In this document: positions 53,647 to 62,842 of the stretch, one piece after another | Numbering within the stretch: the first letter of the stretch is position 1 | Layout of the letters: every line of letters begins with the position of its first letter | Assembly (NCBI GenBank): GCA_013285445.1 | Contig: CP053448.1 | Span: 992,001-1,056,000, forward strand | Source: Pseudomonadota bacterium | GTDB taxonomy: Bacteria > Pseudomonadota > Gammaproteobacteria > Xanthomonadales > Wenzhouxiangellaceae | Reading direction: 5' to 3' | Length of the DNA stretch: 64,000 bases | The notes under the pieces: generated by a model | Told to the model about the DNA's origin: nothing | Databases searched by the model: none | What the model saw: the letters and a program-made list of their open reading frames with translations, nothing else | Made by a program: the position numbers and the translations under genes

Positions 53647-56034
53647 ATGCACTGGCATCGTTGGTTCGCGGCGTGTCCTGCCGCACTTTTGCTTTGTTCT
53701 GTCGGCGCGATGGCGCAGCCGGCGTCCGCTCAGACACAGGCCGACGCCGCCAGCACGGTCTGGAAGCCGGCCAGTGCCGTCGCTCAACTGTCGGGCAGCT
53801 GGGCCGACCAGGGCCCCGGTCCGGCAACGGATGGTCAGGTCGAAAACGTCACGCCAAACGACGAAGTGGTCGGCGCCGTGGAGGCCGTCGTCGCTCATCC
53901 GGCCGACGCGGACACCCTGTGGATTGGCGGCGTGAACGCCGGTATCTGGAAGACCACCAATGCAACGGCAAGCAGTCCGAACTGGGTTCATCTGACCGAT
54001 GACAAGTCATCGCTGTCGATCGGTGGCCTGGATCTCGATCCTACCGACGCCAGTCACCAGACCCTGCTGGCCGGGATTGGCCGCTTCTCCAGCCTGGGCC
54101 GCACCGGTGGTGAGCGCATCGGTCTGTTGCGCACCACCGATGGCGGGTCGAGCTGGACCTTGCTTGACGGCGGCGGCACCCTCACCGGCAAGAACATCGC
54201 GGCGGTGGCTGCGCGAGGCAGCACCTTGCTGGCGGCAGTCAATGTTGCCGACAGTTTTACCTATTCCAATATCGGCATCTTCCGCTCCACCGATGGCGGC
54301 AGCAGCTTCACGCAGATTTCCTCCGGTGACGGCACGGCCACGGGCCTGCCCGGGGGCGTGACCCATGATCTGGCCGGCGATCCGTCCAACACTGCCCGTT
54401 TCTACACCAGCGTGACGTTTGCCGGTGGTGTTGGTGGCAGCAATGGCGTGTATCGCAGCGACGATACCGGTGCGACCTGGTCCAAGGTATCCGATGCCGC
54501 CATGGATGCGCTGATCGTCGACGGCCTGGCGAATATCGAGATTTCGGTGGGCAGCAGCAGCAACGTCTACGTGGGCATTGTCGGCAGTGACGGTGAGCTT
54601 GACGGCGTGTTTCGATCCGGCAACGGCGGCAGCAGCTGGACGGCCATGGACCTGCCCGAGACCACCGAAGGAGGCGGGGCCATTTTCGGCGTCCATCCCG
54701 GCGGGCAGGGCGCCATCCACTTCTCGATTCTGGCCGACCCGGGCAATGCCGACATCGTCTACATCGGCGGTGACCGTCAGCCGTTTTTCAGTGAAGGGGG
54801 CGGAGCCGGTTTCTGGCCGAACTCGATCGGTGCCAACGATTTCTCCGGGCGGCTGTTCCGTGGCGATGCCTCGCAGCCGGGCGGCTCGCAGTGGACGCCG
54901 CTGACCCACTCGGGTACGGCCAGCAACTCCTCGCCGCATGCCGATTCCCGCGAAATGACTTTCGATGCTGCCGGCAACCTCATCGAGGTAGACGATGGCG
55001 GTATCTACAAGCGCACCTCGCCGCAGCTGGGTAGCGGAGACTGGTTTTCGATCAATGGTGATCTGCAGTCGACCGAATACCACGGGATTGCCTACGACCA
55101 GGTATCCGGAATTGTTTTTGGCGGCGCGCAGGACACCGGATCGACCGAGCAGGTAGCCACTGGCAGCAAGACGTTCCGCAGCATCTCGACGGCAGACGGC
55201 GGCGACGTGGCCGTCGATGATCATTCCTCGGCCAGCCAGTCGACGCGCTACACCAGTTTTCAGTTTCTGAGCGCTTTCCGGCGGCGCATCGTCAATGCGT
55301 CCAACGTGGTCACGGGCACGGCATTCCCTACTCTGACGCCTATCGGCGGCAGCCCGGCTCTTGATGCGCAGTTCTATACGCCGATCATGGTCAACACAGT
55401 GTCCGGGGATCGCCTCCTGATCGGTGCCGATAACGGTCTCTACGAGTCGCTTGATCGCGGCGATACAATCACCCGGATCGGTGCGGGAATCAAGGTCAAC
55501 GCCTTTGTCGGGGATCCCATCATCTATGGTGTGCCTGGCAATGCCGATCTGATCTATGTCGCCGATGACGGTTCGCTCTACCGGCGAACCGCCGCGCCGG
55601 GCGCTGGCCTGACGCTGGTGACCTCGCCGACCAGTCTGGTGATCAATGATCTGGCGATCGAGGGCGCCAGTCCTGACAACCTGTTTGCGGTGGACACAGG
55701 TGGCGTTTATCGATCCACCAACGCGGCCAGCTCCTGGTCGACCGTCACCGGCAATCTGAGCTCGCTTGATCCCGGACGATTGCGCGCGCTGCAGTTTGTG
55801 CCCGGTGCCGATGCGGCGCTGGTTGTCGGCGCTGACCGCGGCATTTACGTCGCCTACCAGAGTGACGGGTTTGCAATCTGGTCCAAGCTGGGCGGTACCG
55901 GCTTGCCCAACGCGCCGGTTTTCGAGCTCGACTACAGCGCCCAGGACGGCGTGCTGGTTGCCGGGCTGCTGGGGCGGGGCGCGTGGATACTGGAGCAGGC
56001 TGGCGACGTGATCTTCGCCGACCGGTTCGATTGA
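53647..56034 (+). CDS. Secreted Asp-box beta-propeller protein
   Basis: Exported protein of 795 residues. A signal peptide (about 1-28, cleavage near AMAQ-PAS) is followed by repeated sialidase-type Asp boxes: RTTDGGSSWT, RSTDGGSSFT, RSDDTGATWS, RSGNGGSSWT and RSTNAASSWS. This suggests a ten-bladed VPS10/exo-sialidase-like propeller. No catalytic tyrosine or arginine triad of true sialidases was recognised, so it is probably a binding or structural protein. The extreme C-terminus ends in GDVIFADRFD, which resembles short acidic-aromatic tails shared by secreted proteins in related genomes. Confidence 0.8.
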   Translation: MHWHRWFAACPAALLLCSVGAMAQPASAQTQADAASTVWKPASAVAQLSGSWADQGPGPATDGQVENVTPNDEVVGAVEAVVAHPADADTLWIGGVNAGIWKTTNATASSPNWVHLTDDKSSLSIGGLDLDPTDASHQTLLAGIGRFSSLGRTGGERIGLLRTTDGGSSWTLLDGGGTLTGKNIAAVAARGSTLLAAVNVADSFTYSNIGIFRSTDGGSSFTQISSGDGTATGLPGGVTHDLAGDPSNTARFYTSVTFAGGVGGSNGVYRSDDTGATWSKVSDAAMDALIVDGLANIEISVGSSSNVYVGIVGSDGELDGVFRSGNGGSSWTAMDLPETTEGGGAIFGVHPGGQGAIHFSILADPGNADIVYIGGDRQPFFSEGGGAGFWPNSIGANDFSGRLFRGDASQPGGSQWTPLTHSGTASNSSPHADSREMTFDAAGNLIEVDDGGIYKRTSPQLGSGDWFSINGDLQSTEYHGIAYDQVSGIVFGGAQDTGSTEQVATGSKTFRSISTADGGDVAVDDHSSASQSTRYTSFQFLSAFRRRIVNASNVVTGTAFPTLTPIGGSPALDAQFYTPIMVNTVSGDRLLIGADNGLYESLDRGDTITRIGAGIKVNAFVGDPIIYGVPGNADLIYVADDGSLYRRTAAPGAGLTLVTSPTSLVINDLAIEGASPDNLFAVDTGGVYRSTNAASSWSTVTGNLSSLDPGRLRALQFVPGADAALVVGADRGIYVAYQSDGFAIWSKLGGTGLPNAPVFELDYSAQDGVLVAGLLGRGAWILEQAGDVIFADRFD

Positions 56035-56087
56035 TGCCGCAGGGCATGCTGACAAGCGCGCGGCAGCGCGAGCAACTGGACAGACCC

Positions 56088-57209
56088 ATGACTGACAAGA
56101 CAGCAATTGCGACCGAGCCCCGAAACGCTGACGCACGCGAGTGCGGCAGCTGGCAACGCGGGTGGTTGGGTATGCCGACTGTGATGGCAATCATCACGGC
56201 CGGCACCCTACTGGCTGGCCCGACCGCCGCCGGCGAGCTGACAGGAGCCGGAGACGGTGTGTCGCTTGGCAGCGGCGTGTTGGTGGATCCGACCGGCACC
56301 ATACTTTACGTGGCTGAACCCGAGGGCCTGACGGCCCGTCGGCTGCAGGATGGCGAGCGCGTCTGGCGCCATGAACCATCGGCCCGCCCGCTGGGCCTGC
56401 ACGCGGGGTCACTGGTTGCCCTGGGGCAGTCCGCGACAGAGGCGGGCTTCGAGGTGCACTATCTGGCTCCGGCCACCGGTGCAGTGCAGGCATCGATCGA
56501 AGTGCCGTTGCCTGACGGGATCAATTTCCTGCTCCAGGATCGCCCTGACCAGCGGTTTCGGTTGCGCTACTACGCCGGCGACGAGGGGGAGATCCTCTCC
56601 TGGACCCATGCCAGACGGCCGCTGCGCGGCGCACCGGCGGTATCCGGTTTGAACCGCGGGCGCAAGATGCCGAGAATCAGTACGGAAGGGTCCAGTCCGA
56701 CCGAATCCGAGACTGAAGCCGAAGCGGAAGCAGGCGCCTGGCAGCAGCGGGTGGGCGGGCTGGTCCAGCTCGACCGCAGCAGTGAACAGGCCTTGCCGCT
56801 GCCGTCGGCGTTTGTCGATCGCCTGCCGGTTGAATTGTCACCGGATCTGGCGCCGGACGAATGGCTTGGCGAGATCCAGGGCCGCCAGTTCCGGTCAGGT
56901 GACGGCCGTCATGTGCTGGCAACGCGCACGGTCGATGACCCGACCGAGTGGCTGCGCCACGAATGGATTCTTCTGGACCGTGATTCGGGATCGGCGCTGG
57001 GCAGCCTGCAGCGCTTTTATTCCTATGCCCCGTTCGTCGTGGTTGAGCGGCAGATTGCGCTGCTGGTTCCGGCACACGGCCAGCTTGACAAGTCCGGCCA
57101 GTGGGTCGAGTCCGGACCTGCCCTGGCCGTATGGCGCCTCGATGACGATGTCTTGTCCTGGCGCACCGAGCTGCTTGAAACGGCGTACCTGGGCGAGTTG
57201 CCGCCCTGA
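56088..57209 (+). CDS. Exported protein of unknown function, WD/quinoprotein-like
   Basis: Protein of 373 residues from ATG 56088; an alternative ATG at 56034 overlaps the previous stop in TGATG and would give coupling. A hydrophobic stretch (MPTVMAIITAGTLLAGPTAA) then small-residue linker indicate export. Blocks such as GVLVDPTGTILYVAEPEGL and LLDRDSGSALGSLQRF look like beta-propeller blades, divided by an acidic linker (SSPTESETEAEAEAG). No family is recognised. It sits between the Asp-box protein and the kinase-like gene. Confidence 0.65.
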   Translation: MTDKTAIATEPRNADARECGSWQRGWLGMPTVMAIITAGTLLAGPTAAGELTGAGDGVSLGSGVLVDPTGTILYVAEPEGLTARRLQDGERVWRHEPSARPLGLHAGSLVALGQSATEAGFEVHYLAPATGAVQASIEVPLPDGINFLLQDRPDQRFRLRYYAGDEGEILSWTHARRPLRGAPAVSGLNRGRKMPRISTEGSSPTESETEAEAEAGAWQQRVGGLVQLDRSSEQALPLPSAFVDRLPVELSPDLAPDEWLGEIQGRQFRSGDGRHVLATRTVDDPTEWLRHEWILLDRDSGSALGSLQRFYSYAPFVVVERQIALLVPAHGQLDKSGQWVESGPALAVWRLDDDVLSWRTELLETAYLGELPP

Positions 57210-57233
57210 TCGTTTGGCCGGGCGGGGCCCGGC

Positions 57234-57262
57234 TTGCTGTGGCTTAATTGCTGCAGTAGAGT
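57234..57262 (+). promoter_or_regulatory. Predicted promoter of the kinase-like gene
   Basis: TTGCTG at 57234-57239 and TAGAGT at 57257-57262 with a 17-bp spacer. A GCCGGG...CCCGGC stem (57217-57232) immediately upstream could end the preceding transcript. Confidence 0.4.
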
Positions 57263-57302
57263 GGTGGACTGATTCCGGTCCAATCAGAAGCCAAGGGGTC
57301 CC

Positions 57303-60083
57303 TTGACCGTTCGCACGCTGGCCCGTTTGTTCTCGCATGCCCGACCTGACCGTCGCCTGGGCGAAACAGCCGTACACCGGTTGCAGAGACGCGAGCATGC
57401 CCTGGTCGAGGAATTTGCGCGCAGGATGCCGCATATCCCGCTGGTACAGGACCGCACGGGGCAGGACGATTCGGCGTTGGGAACCGCGCGTTTTGGCGAC
57501 CTTCTGGCACGCCCGCGGCGCTTGATTCCCACTGCCAGCCCCGGCGTGACCTACGTCGAGCTGACGTTTCGCTATATCACCGAGCAGGATGCCGTCTATG
57601 AGCTCAACCTCGGTCCGGCGCGCGTCTATGCACGCATCGAGGATCCGCTGTTTCTGGGCAGGCGTCGGTACAGCGTTGAACAGATTCGGGCCGACCGGGG
57701 CTTGCGCGAGGCGTATTTTCGGAAAGTCTTTGCCCTGATGGCGGCGCAAAGTGACTGCCAGCGCGAGCTCAGTGACTGGATGCGCGCCTTTCTCCTGCCA
57801 GAGACCGGCAGCAGCGATCATGACCTGCTGGCCACGCTGCAGAACTTCAACCACAATATCGTCACCGGGCAACGGCAGTCGCCGGCCAGCCGCAGACACT
57901 TCCAGTTGGCAATGCAGCAGCTCGACTTCGGCCGAGAGACGCCCGGCCGGGGTCCGGTCGCCCTTCGCCTGTCGGTGCGGCCGCACCGGCGACCAGATGG
58001 CGCCTATGCCCAGTCAGTCACCACTGTTCTGGCCGGCACCAATCGGGGTCCGGCGTTTCGCGACGATCAGGGCAAAGTGACGTTTAGTCTGCCCGGTGAT
58101 GCGTTTGAAAGGCGCTTCAGGCGTTTTGTCGAGCAGGCCAGTGCTGACCGGCTGGAACGACTCCGCGGGCGTTCCTGGCGCACAAGCGCTGAAGAGCGGA
58201 TCTGGGGTGGGCGCGGCGAGTGTGAAGCCTATTTCCACAACCACGACACCTTTGTCATGAAGGGGGTCAAGTGGACGCTCGAACGCAGCGACGACCAGGC
58301 ACCCAAGGTGCTGGGGGCGCACCACAACGTGGCTGTCTTTCGCAGCGGCAAGCACCGGGTCGCGGTCAAGGCGGTGCCGTTCGAGTCCGTTGGCGACCTG
58401 GTCCGTCTGACTCAGGCTCATCAGTACGTTCACGGCGTCCAGGCGCCTGCCCTGCTGGCACAGGCGCAGGCCTATCCGCAGCTCGCCGGCGAGATTCTGC
58501 GCGCAGCAACCGGTTTGCTCAGTGCACCGCGCAACCCGCGTTTTGACGATACTGCGCAAGCCCGCAGGGCGCTTGACGAGGACTGGAGCGGACTGTTCAA
58601 GCGCAACCTGGGCCCACTGCTGCACCAGGTCACGGTCGACTACGATCACCGGCTGCTGCTGGCCGTCCTCGACTGGAGTGCCGAGGGCATGCTGTCGGAT
58701 TTCCACGCTCGCAAGCGCCTGCTGGAGGATTGTTCGCTCAGTCATCGGCTGCGCATGGCCGCAAACCTGTTCCGCAACGGCCACCAGATGCTTGAGGACG
58801 ACGTCACGCACACCGACCTGAAGGCCGAGAATATCCTCAATCTGCCCGGTGCGGCTTTCAGTGCCCAGCAAAAGGCGCGCAAACAAGGCTGGGGCCGCCT
58901 CAGCGACAGCGAGCTCGAACGGCTGATGGCCGGTGAACCGACGTTCGAAGGCGATTTTTCCGGGATCTACTTTGGGCGTGAGGGGGCTGTTGACAACCTG
59001 TCTCGGGGCGAAGGGCTGCCAACTTCGCTTCACTATTCGAGCTGGAAATTCGCCAGTCTCGGGCTCAGTGAGGGTATCCGGCCGACCGTGCTGCGCGTCC
59101 GGGGTGGAGCGCTGCCCGGTATCGATGCCCTGCTGCTGGAACAGGACATCGCCAATCGCGGCACGGCCGCCTGGGAAATCGTCTACGGTTCCCTGCTCGA
59201 TTGCTTTCCGCCGACAGAGGAGGCGCGCCGCATGGAGGCGCGTCGCACGGCCCAGCAGCGCGCGGCCGTTCATCTTGCGCAGGTGATTCGCGCCAGGCGC
59301 GAGGGGCGAGAAGATGCGGAGCAGCTGACCCGGCTCGAGAAGGCAATGCGCGAATGTGACCGGCGACTGCTTGATGTGGTCAGTCTGCGCTCCGAGACGA
59401 TCGACAACAAGTCCCGAATCACTCCCCTGTTTCAGCACGCGGCCGACAACCGGCACGGCTTGACCGTATGGCTTGACCCCCGCGTCATCGACATGCTTGA
59501 TCACCTGGCCTGTGATTTCAGGCACCGCGACATGAGCCGGGAACATGTTGCCAAGCTGTATCGGACTGCCGAGGCCCTGCTGCGGGCCGAAGCGGGGCGA
59601 CTTGAACGGGCTGACCAGCGCATTGCGGCCGGCCGGCGACAGAGAATGGTCTCCTACATGCGGAAGCATCGTCTTCACTTCAATCCCGATTGTGGACTGC
59701 TGGGCCTGGCTGATCTTCCCCGCCAGCTCGAGGCGTTTGCCGCGCTGGTCAATCGAATCCCCGATCCGCGCCGGGCCCTGAATGAATTCACCCGGAGCTG
59801 GCTGAGCGCGCGGCAGTGGGGCGGGACCGTGCTCGATGCGCTTGAACAGGTGCAGGCCGCGGCTGCGGAAATGCCCACCAGAGCGAACGACAAAGGCCGG
59901 GCTGAACTGTGTGAGTTGTTCCGGTCCGCGCTGCTCAAGGAGCACGAAAGCCGCATTCAGCTCGAGTCATGTCTGGGTGAGGAGACCATGCGGCCCCCAC
60001 ACCTGGGGCTGTTCGAGCGCCGCAAATGGCGGGTGTATCGTGATCATGACAAGCTGCGCTTCAGTCACTCCGCAGATCTCTGA
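57303..60083 (+). CDS. 926-residue protein with divergent protein-kinase core
   Basis: Large, soluble, Arg-rich protein with no signal peptide or membrane span. TTG 57303 follows AAGGGG. The middle carries kinase-like motifs: VAVKAVPFE (K356), HTDLKAENIL (H503, D505, K507, N510) and GDFSGIYFG (D551) in the DFG place, then SWKFASLGLSEGI like subdomain IX. The gap between catalytic loop and DFG is 46 residues, longer than usual, because of a charged insertion. Residues 1-330 and 640-926 (helical, coiled-coil-like between about 645 and 720) match no family known to me. All catalytic residues needed for phosphotransfer appear present. Substrate and role unknown. Confidence 0.7.
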   Translation: MTVRTLARLFSHARPDRRLGETAVHRLQRREHALVEEFARRMPHIPLVQDRTGQDDSALGTARFGDLLARPRRLIPTASPGVTYVELTFRYITEQDAVYELNLGPARVYARIEDPLFLGRRRYSVEQIRADRGLREAYFRKVFALMAAQSDCQRELSDWMRAFLLPETGSSDHDLLATLQNFNHNIVTGQRQSPASRRHFQLAMQQLDFGRETPGRGPVALRLSVRPHRRPDGAYAQSVTTVLAGTNRGPAFRDDQGKVTFSLPGDAFERRFRRFVEQASADRLERLRGRSWRTSAEERIWGGRGECEAYFHNHDTFVMKGVKWTLERSDDQAPKVLGAHHNVAVFRSGKHRVAVKAVPFESVGDLVRLTQAHQYVHGVQAPALLAQAQAYPQLAGEILRAATGLLSAPRNPRFDDTAQARRALDEDWSGLFKRNLGPLLHQVTVDYDHRLLLAVLDWSAEGMLSDFHARKRLLEDCSLSHRLRMAANLFRNGHQMLEDDVTHTDLKAENILNLPGAAFSAQQKARKQGWGRLSDSELERLMAGEPTFEGDFSGIYFGREGAVDNLSRGEGLPTSLHYSSWKFASLGLSEGIRPTVLRVRGGALPGIDALLLEQDIANRGTAAWEIVYGSLLDCFPPTEEARRMEARRTAQQRAAVHLAQVIRARREGREDAEQLTRLEKAMRECDRRLLDVVSLRSETIDNKSRITPLFQHAADNRHGLTVWLDPRVIDMLDHLACDFRHRDMSREHVAKLYRTAEALLRAEAGRLERADQRIAAGRRQRMVSYMRKHRLHFNPDCGLLGLADLPRQLEAFAALVNRIPDPRRALNEFTRSWLSARQWGGTVLDALEQVQAAAAEMPTRANDKGRAELCELFRSALLKEHESRIQLESCLGEETMRPPHLGLFERRKWRVYRDHDKLRFSHSADL

Positions 60084-60166
60084 CCGCCGGTTCCGTCGGT
60101 CGGCAGCGCTTGCCTGCGCTGGCTGGTCGGCCGGCTTGCTCACCGGGTCGGTCGCCTAGACTCGTC

Positions 60167-60994
60167 ATGCCGGAAGGGCCCGAGATGTTCCGCGTAGCCC
60201 GGCAGATCGTCGCTGCAGTGGGTGCGCAGCCTTTGACTGAGGTCTGGTTTGCCTTCGAGCACCTGCGCGCGGGTCAGCGTGAGCTGACCGGTCGACGGCT
60301 GATGGCGGCCACAACCCTGGGTAAGGCGCTGTTGCTGCATTTCGACAACGACCGGGTCGTTTATACCCACAGTCAGCTCTACGGGCGCTGGCTGTTTGCT
60401 GAAGCCGGTCGCCGGCCAGACACGAATCGTCAGCTGCGACTGGCGTTGACGACCCGGGCGCGTTCGGCGCTGCTCTACAGCGCCTCGGATATCGAATTGA
60501 TCGACGCCGCTTCGCTGCGGGCGCATCCCTTCGTGGCCCGGGCCGGCCTCGATGTGCTGTCAAGCGGTGCCGATGTCGCCGCCATTGCACAATGGATGCG
60601 CCGCGACCGCTTTGCTGGTCGTCAGCTTGGCCACCTGCTGCTTGACCAGTCGTTTCTGGCTGGCGTGGGGAATTATCTGCGTTCCGAGATCCTGTTCGCC
60701 GCCGGTCTGCACTGGACTGATCGGCCACGCGATCTGGACGAAAGCGCCTTTGCTCGCCTGGCCGGGGCCGCGCATACATTGATGTGGCGATCGGTCGAGA
60801 CTGGCGGAATGACCAACCGGCCGGAGCGCGCAAAGGCCCTCAGGAGCGCCGGCTGGGCCTGGCGCGACTACCGTCATTTCGTGTTCGATCGCGACGGTCA
60901 GGTCTGTCACGCATGTGACACCCCGATCCATCGGGTCGCGGTCGCGGGTCGCCGCCTCTATTACTGCCCGAGCTGCCAGGGCCGCGTGGCTTGA
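60167..60994 (+). CDS. nei: Endonuclease VIII-like DNA glycosylase
   Basis: Fpg/Nei-family bifunctional glycosylase/AP lyase, 275 residues, that removes oxidised pyrimidines. MPEGPEMFRVARQI supplies the proline nucleophile (Pro2) and Glu3 after Met removal; ATG 60167 must be the start, since the longer frame would bury Pro2. LLLDQSFLAGVGNYLRSEIL is the helix-two-turn-helix. A C-terminal zinc finger has CHAC and CPSC pairs. Nei is favoured over Fpg by the EGPEM start. Confidence 0.92.
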   Translation: MPEGPEMFRVARQIVAAVGAQPLTEVWFAFEHLRAGQRELTGRRLMAATTLGKALLLHFDNDRVVYTHSQLYGRWLFAEAGRRPDTNRQLRLALTTRARSALLYSASDIELIDAASLRAHPFVARAGLDVLSSGADVAAIAQWMRRDRFAGRQLGHLLLDQSFLAGVGNYLRSEILFAAGLHWTDRPRDLDESAFARLAGAAHTLMWRSVETGGMTNRPERAKALRSAGWAWRDYRHFVFDRDGQVCHACDTPIHRVAVAGRRLYYCPSCQGRVA

Positions 60995-61026
60995 CCGGAA
61001 GCCGATGGCACCGGACAATCGAGCCC

Positions 61027-61680
61027 ATGAAGCTATATACCTATCCCCAGGCACCGAGCCCGCGGCGGGTGCACCTGTTTCTGGCCGAAAAAGGTGATGC
61101 GCTCTCTCGGCAGATCGAGCAGATCGTTGTTGACCTGCGTGCCGGCGCACACCTGTCAGACGAGTTCGGCCGCAAGAGCCCGTGCCATACGGTTCCGGTG
61201 CTCGAGCTTGACGATGGCCGTTGCCTGAGCGAGTGCGGCGCGATCTGTCGCTATCTCGAAGCCATTGAACCCGAGCCACCGCTGTTCGGCCGCTCTCCCG
61301 AGGCGCAGGGAATCATCGCCGATCGCGAGCACTGGGTCGAGATGAACGGCCTGCTGGCGGTCATGGAGGCCTTTCGCAACACGCTGCCCGGTATGGCCGA
61401 TCACGCCTTGCCCGGGCGGCGTCCGGTGCCTCAGATCGCTGCACTGGCCGAGCGCGGCCGGCGGCGCTACGAGTGGTTCCTCGAAGACCTCGACGGCTTT
61501 CTGGCGGCGAGTGAATACATCGCCGGCGATGACTTCAGCCAGGCCGATCTGACCGCGCTGGTAACGATCGACTTCGCGGTTCGCGGCATCAAGCTCGCAA
61601 TCCCCGGGTCACTGGACCACGTTCGCCGCTGGTATGAAGAAGTGGCCTCGCGTCCTTCGGTGAAGGCCGTTGGTCGATAG
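61027..61680 (+). CDS. Glutathione S-transferase family protein
   Basis: Cytosolic GST-fold protein of 217 residues. The thioredoxin-like N-domain has KLYTYPQAPSPRRVHLFLAEK and the cis-proline in CHTVPVLELDDG, then SECGAICRYLE for the glutathione site. The C-domain is helical, ending with YIAGDDFSQADLTALVTID. ATG 61027 is used. Catalytic serine or cysteine of specific classes is not evident, so its substrate is open. It starts 32 bases after nei. Confidence 0.88.
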   Translation: MKLYTYPQAPSPRRVHLFLAEKGDALSRQIEQIVVDLRAGAHLSDEFGRKSPCHTVPVLELDDGRCLSECGAICRYLEAIEPEPPLFGRSPEAQGIIADREHWVEMNGLLAVMEAFRNTLPGMADHALPGRRPVPQIAALAERGRRRYEWFLEDLDGFLAASEYIAGDDFSQADLTALVTIDFAVRGIKLAIPGSLDHVRRWYEEVASRPSVKAVGR

Positions 61681-61902
61681 CGTGTTTCTGTAACCGCATG
61701 GTCAGTGGCGGCGCTGGCCATGGCTTCGATGCTGCCCGGGCGGGTCACGCAACACAGCACAGGTGACCAATGGGCTATTGAAGCGCGAACGCCCAGTTGC
61801 TATTAATCAGTCATGACGAACCATCGAGCAACGCCTCCCGGGCGATGGCCGGTGGTCTGCATGGCTCAATCGGGCGTTTTTGCGCTCATCAGGAGGTTGG
61901 AG
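61681..61902. other. Intergenic region after GST
   Basis: 222 bp without a recognised gene. A short open frame that starts at 61813 is continuous with the lipoprotein frame but lacks a ribosome-binding site. The promoter of the lipoprotein must lie here; no clear pair was found. Confidence 0.5.
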
Positions 61903-62661
61903 ATGGACACGTATCGGACACCGACAGGATTGTTGGGGCTCATGGCCGGGATTCTGGCGCTGAGCGGTTGTATGGCGGGAACGCCAGAACTGCAGGAAAC
62001 GCGTGAGATGGAGCTGACCGTGTCGGCGGGTAGCGAGCTGATTATCGATGTCGGTGCGGGTTCGCTGTCCGTTGAGGGCGACAGCCAGACCGGGACGGTT
62101 CGGGTGATCGCCGAAATCTGGCAGGTCAGTGCCAATGACGACTACACGCTTGCACTGGAGCGGCATGGCGAAAACGGCGCCCGCCTGGAGGCGCATACCG
62201 GGTCAGGATTCGGAAGCGGCAACGATCGGATTGACCTGGTCGTTCATGCGCCTGAATCGCTGCGCGTCCGAATAGACGATGGCTCGGGCAGCATGGCGGT
62301 TCGTTCACTGACCGGAGACCTGGATATCCGCGATGGATCAGGAAGCATCCGTGTCGAATCGATTGGCGGCAACGTGACGATTGAAGACGGGTCGGGTTCG
62401 CTGCGTACCGACAACATCGCCGGCAACCTCAGCATCGATGATGGCTCGGGCAGCATCGGCATTCAAGGCACCGGCGGCGATGTGCACATCGACGATGGCT
62501 CCGGCAGCATCACGGTCCAGCGCACCGCTGGCACCGTTACTGTCAGCGACGGCAGCGGCAGTATCGAGGTGGACGGTGCCGAGGATTTCCGGCTGCTTGA
62601 GGACGGCAGCGGCAGCGTCAGCGTGACCGGCCTTCGGCGCGGAGATGGCGGCGACGGTTGA
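61903..62661 (+). CDS. Lipoprotein with seven DGSGS repeats
   Basis: Exported lipoprotein of 252 residues. ATG 61903 has an excellent AGGAGG site six bases upstream. The lipobox is ALSGC. After a beta-rich first half (ELIIDVGAGSLSVEG), a run of about 20-residue repeats each carrying DGSGS occurs seven times (positions about 62278-62625), for example IDDGSGSMAVRSLTGDLDI. This pattern suggests a right-handed beta-helix like DUF4097/DUF2807 proteins. Function unknown; surface exposure is plausible. At DNA level the repeats are imperfect 60-bp units. Confidence 0.8.
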   Translation: MDTYRTPTGLLGLMAGILALSGCMAGTPELQETREMELTVSAGSELIIDVGAGSLSVEGDSQTGTVRVIAEIWQVSANDDYTLALERHGENGARLEAHTGSGFGSGNDRIDLVVHAPESLRVRIDDGSGSMAVRSLTGDLDIRDGSGSIRVESIGGNVTIEDGSGSLRTDNIAGNLSIDDGSGSIGIQGTGGDVHIDDGSGSITVQRTAGTVTVSDGSGSIEVDGAEDFRLLEDGSGSVSVTGLRRGDGGDG

Positions 62662-62751
62662 TGGGGGCGCCGGTGCTGCGCGCAATGACATGCTCTGTTC
62701 GGGCCGGAATTGTCGGGCGTTCTGCATCCGGAAGACCGTCATGACCCAGCC

Positions 62752-62771
62752 CGGCAGATCATCTGCCCGGT
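62752..62771. other. Short palindrome downstream of the DGSGS lipoprotein
   Basis: CCGGCAGATCATCTGCCCGG is an almost perfect 20-bp palindrome in the 254-bp gap before the TonB-dependent receptor. There is no T-run, so it is only weakly terminator-like. The rest of the gap holds the receptor's promoter. Confidence 0.4.
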
Positions 62772-62842
62772 TCAGATTGATCGGGCAGCTTGAGGGTAAC
62801 CGGCGCGAACAGTAAATCGGCGGCGGAGCCGCCAGGCAGGGT

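Noticed and set aside
54007..56190. A 727-codon minus-strand frame opposite the propeller gene
   Set aside because: Sequence is a mirror of the Asp-box repeats; the plus frame has signal peptide and promoter.
58014..59945. A 643-codon minus-strand frame opposite the kinase-like gene
   Set aside because: No motif; the plus frame contains ordered kinase motifs and a ribosome-binding site.
62278..62625. Regularly spaced DNA repeats that could suggest a CRISPR array
   Set aside because: They are in frame, encode DGSGS units of a lipoprotein, and the spacing sequences are also coding and related.
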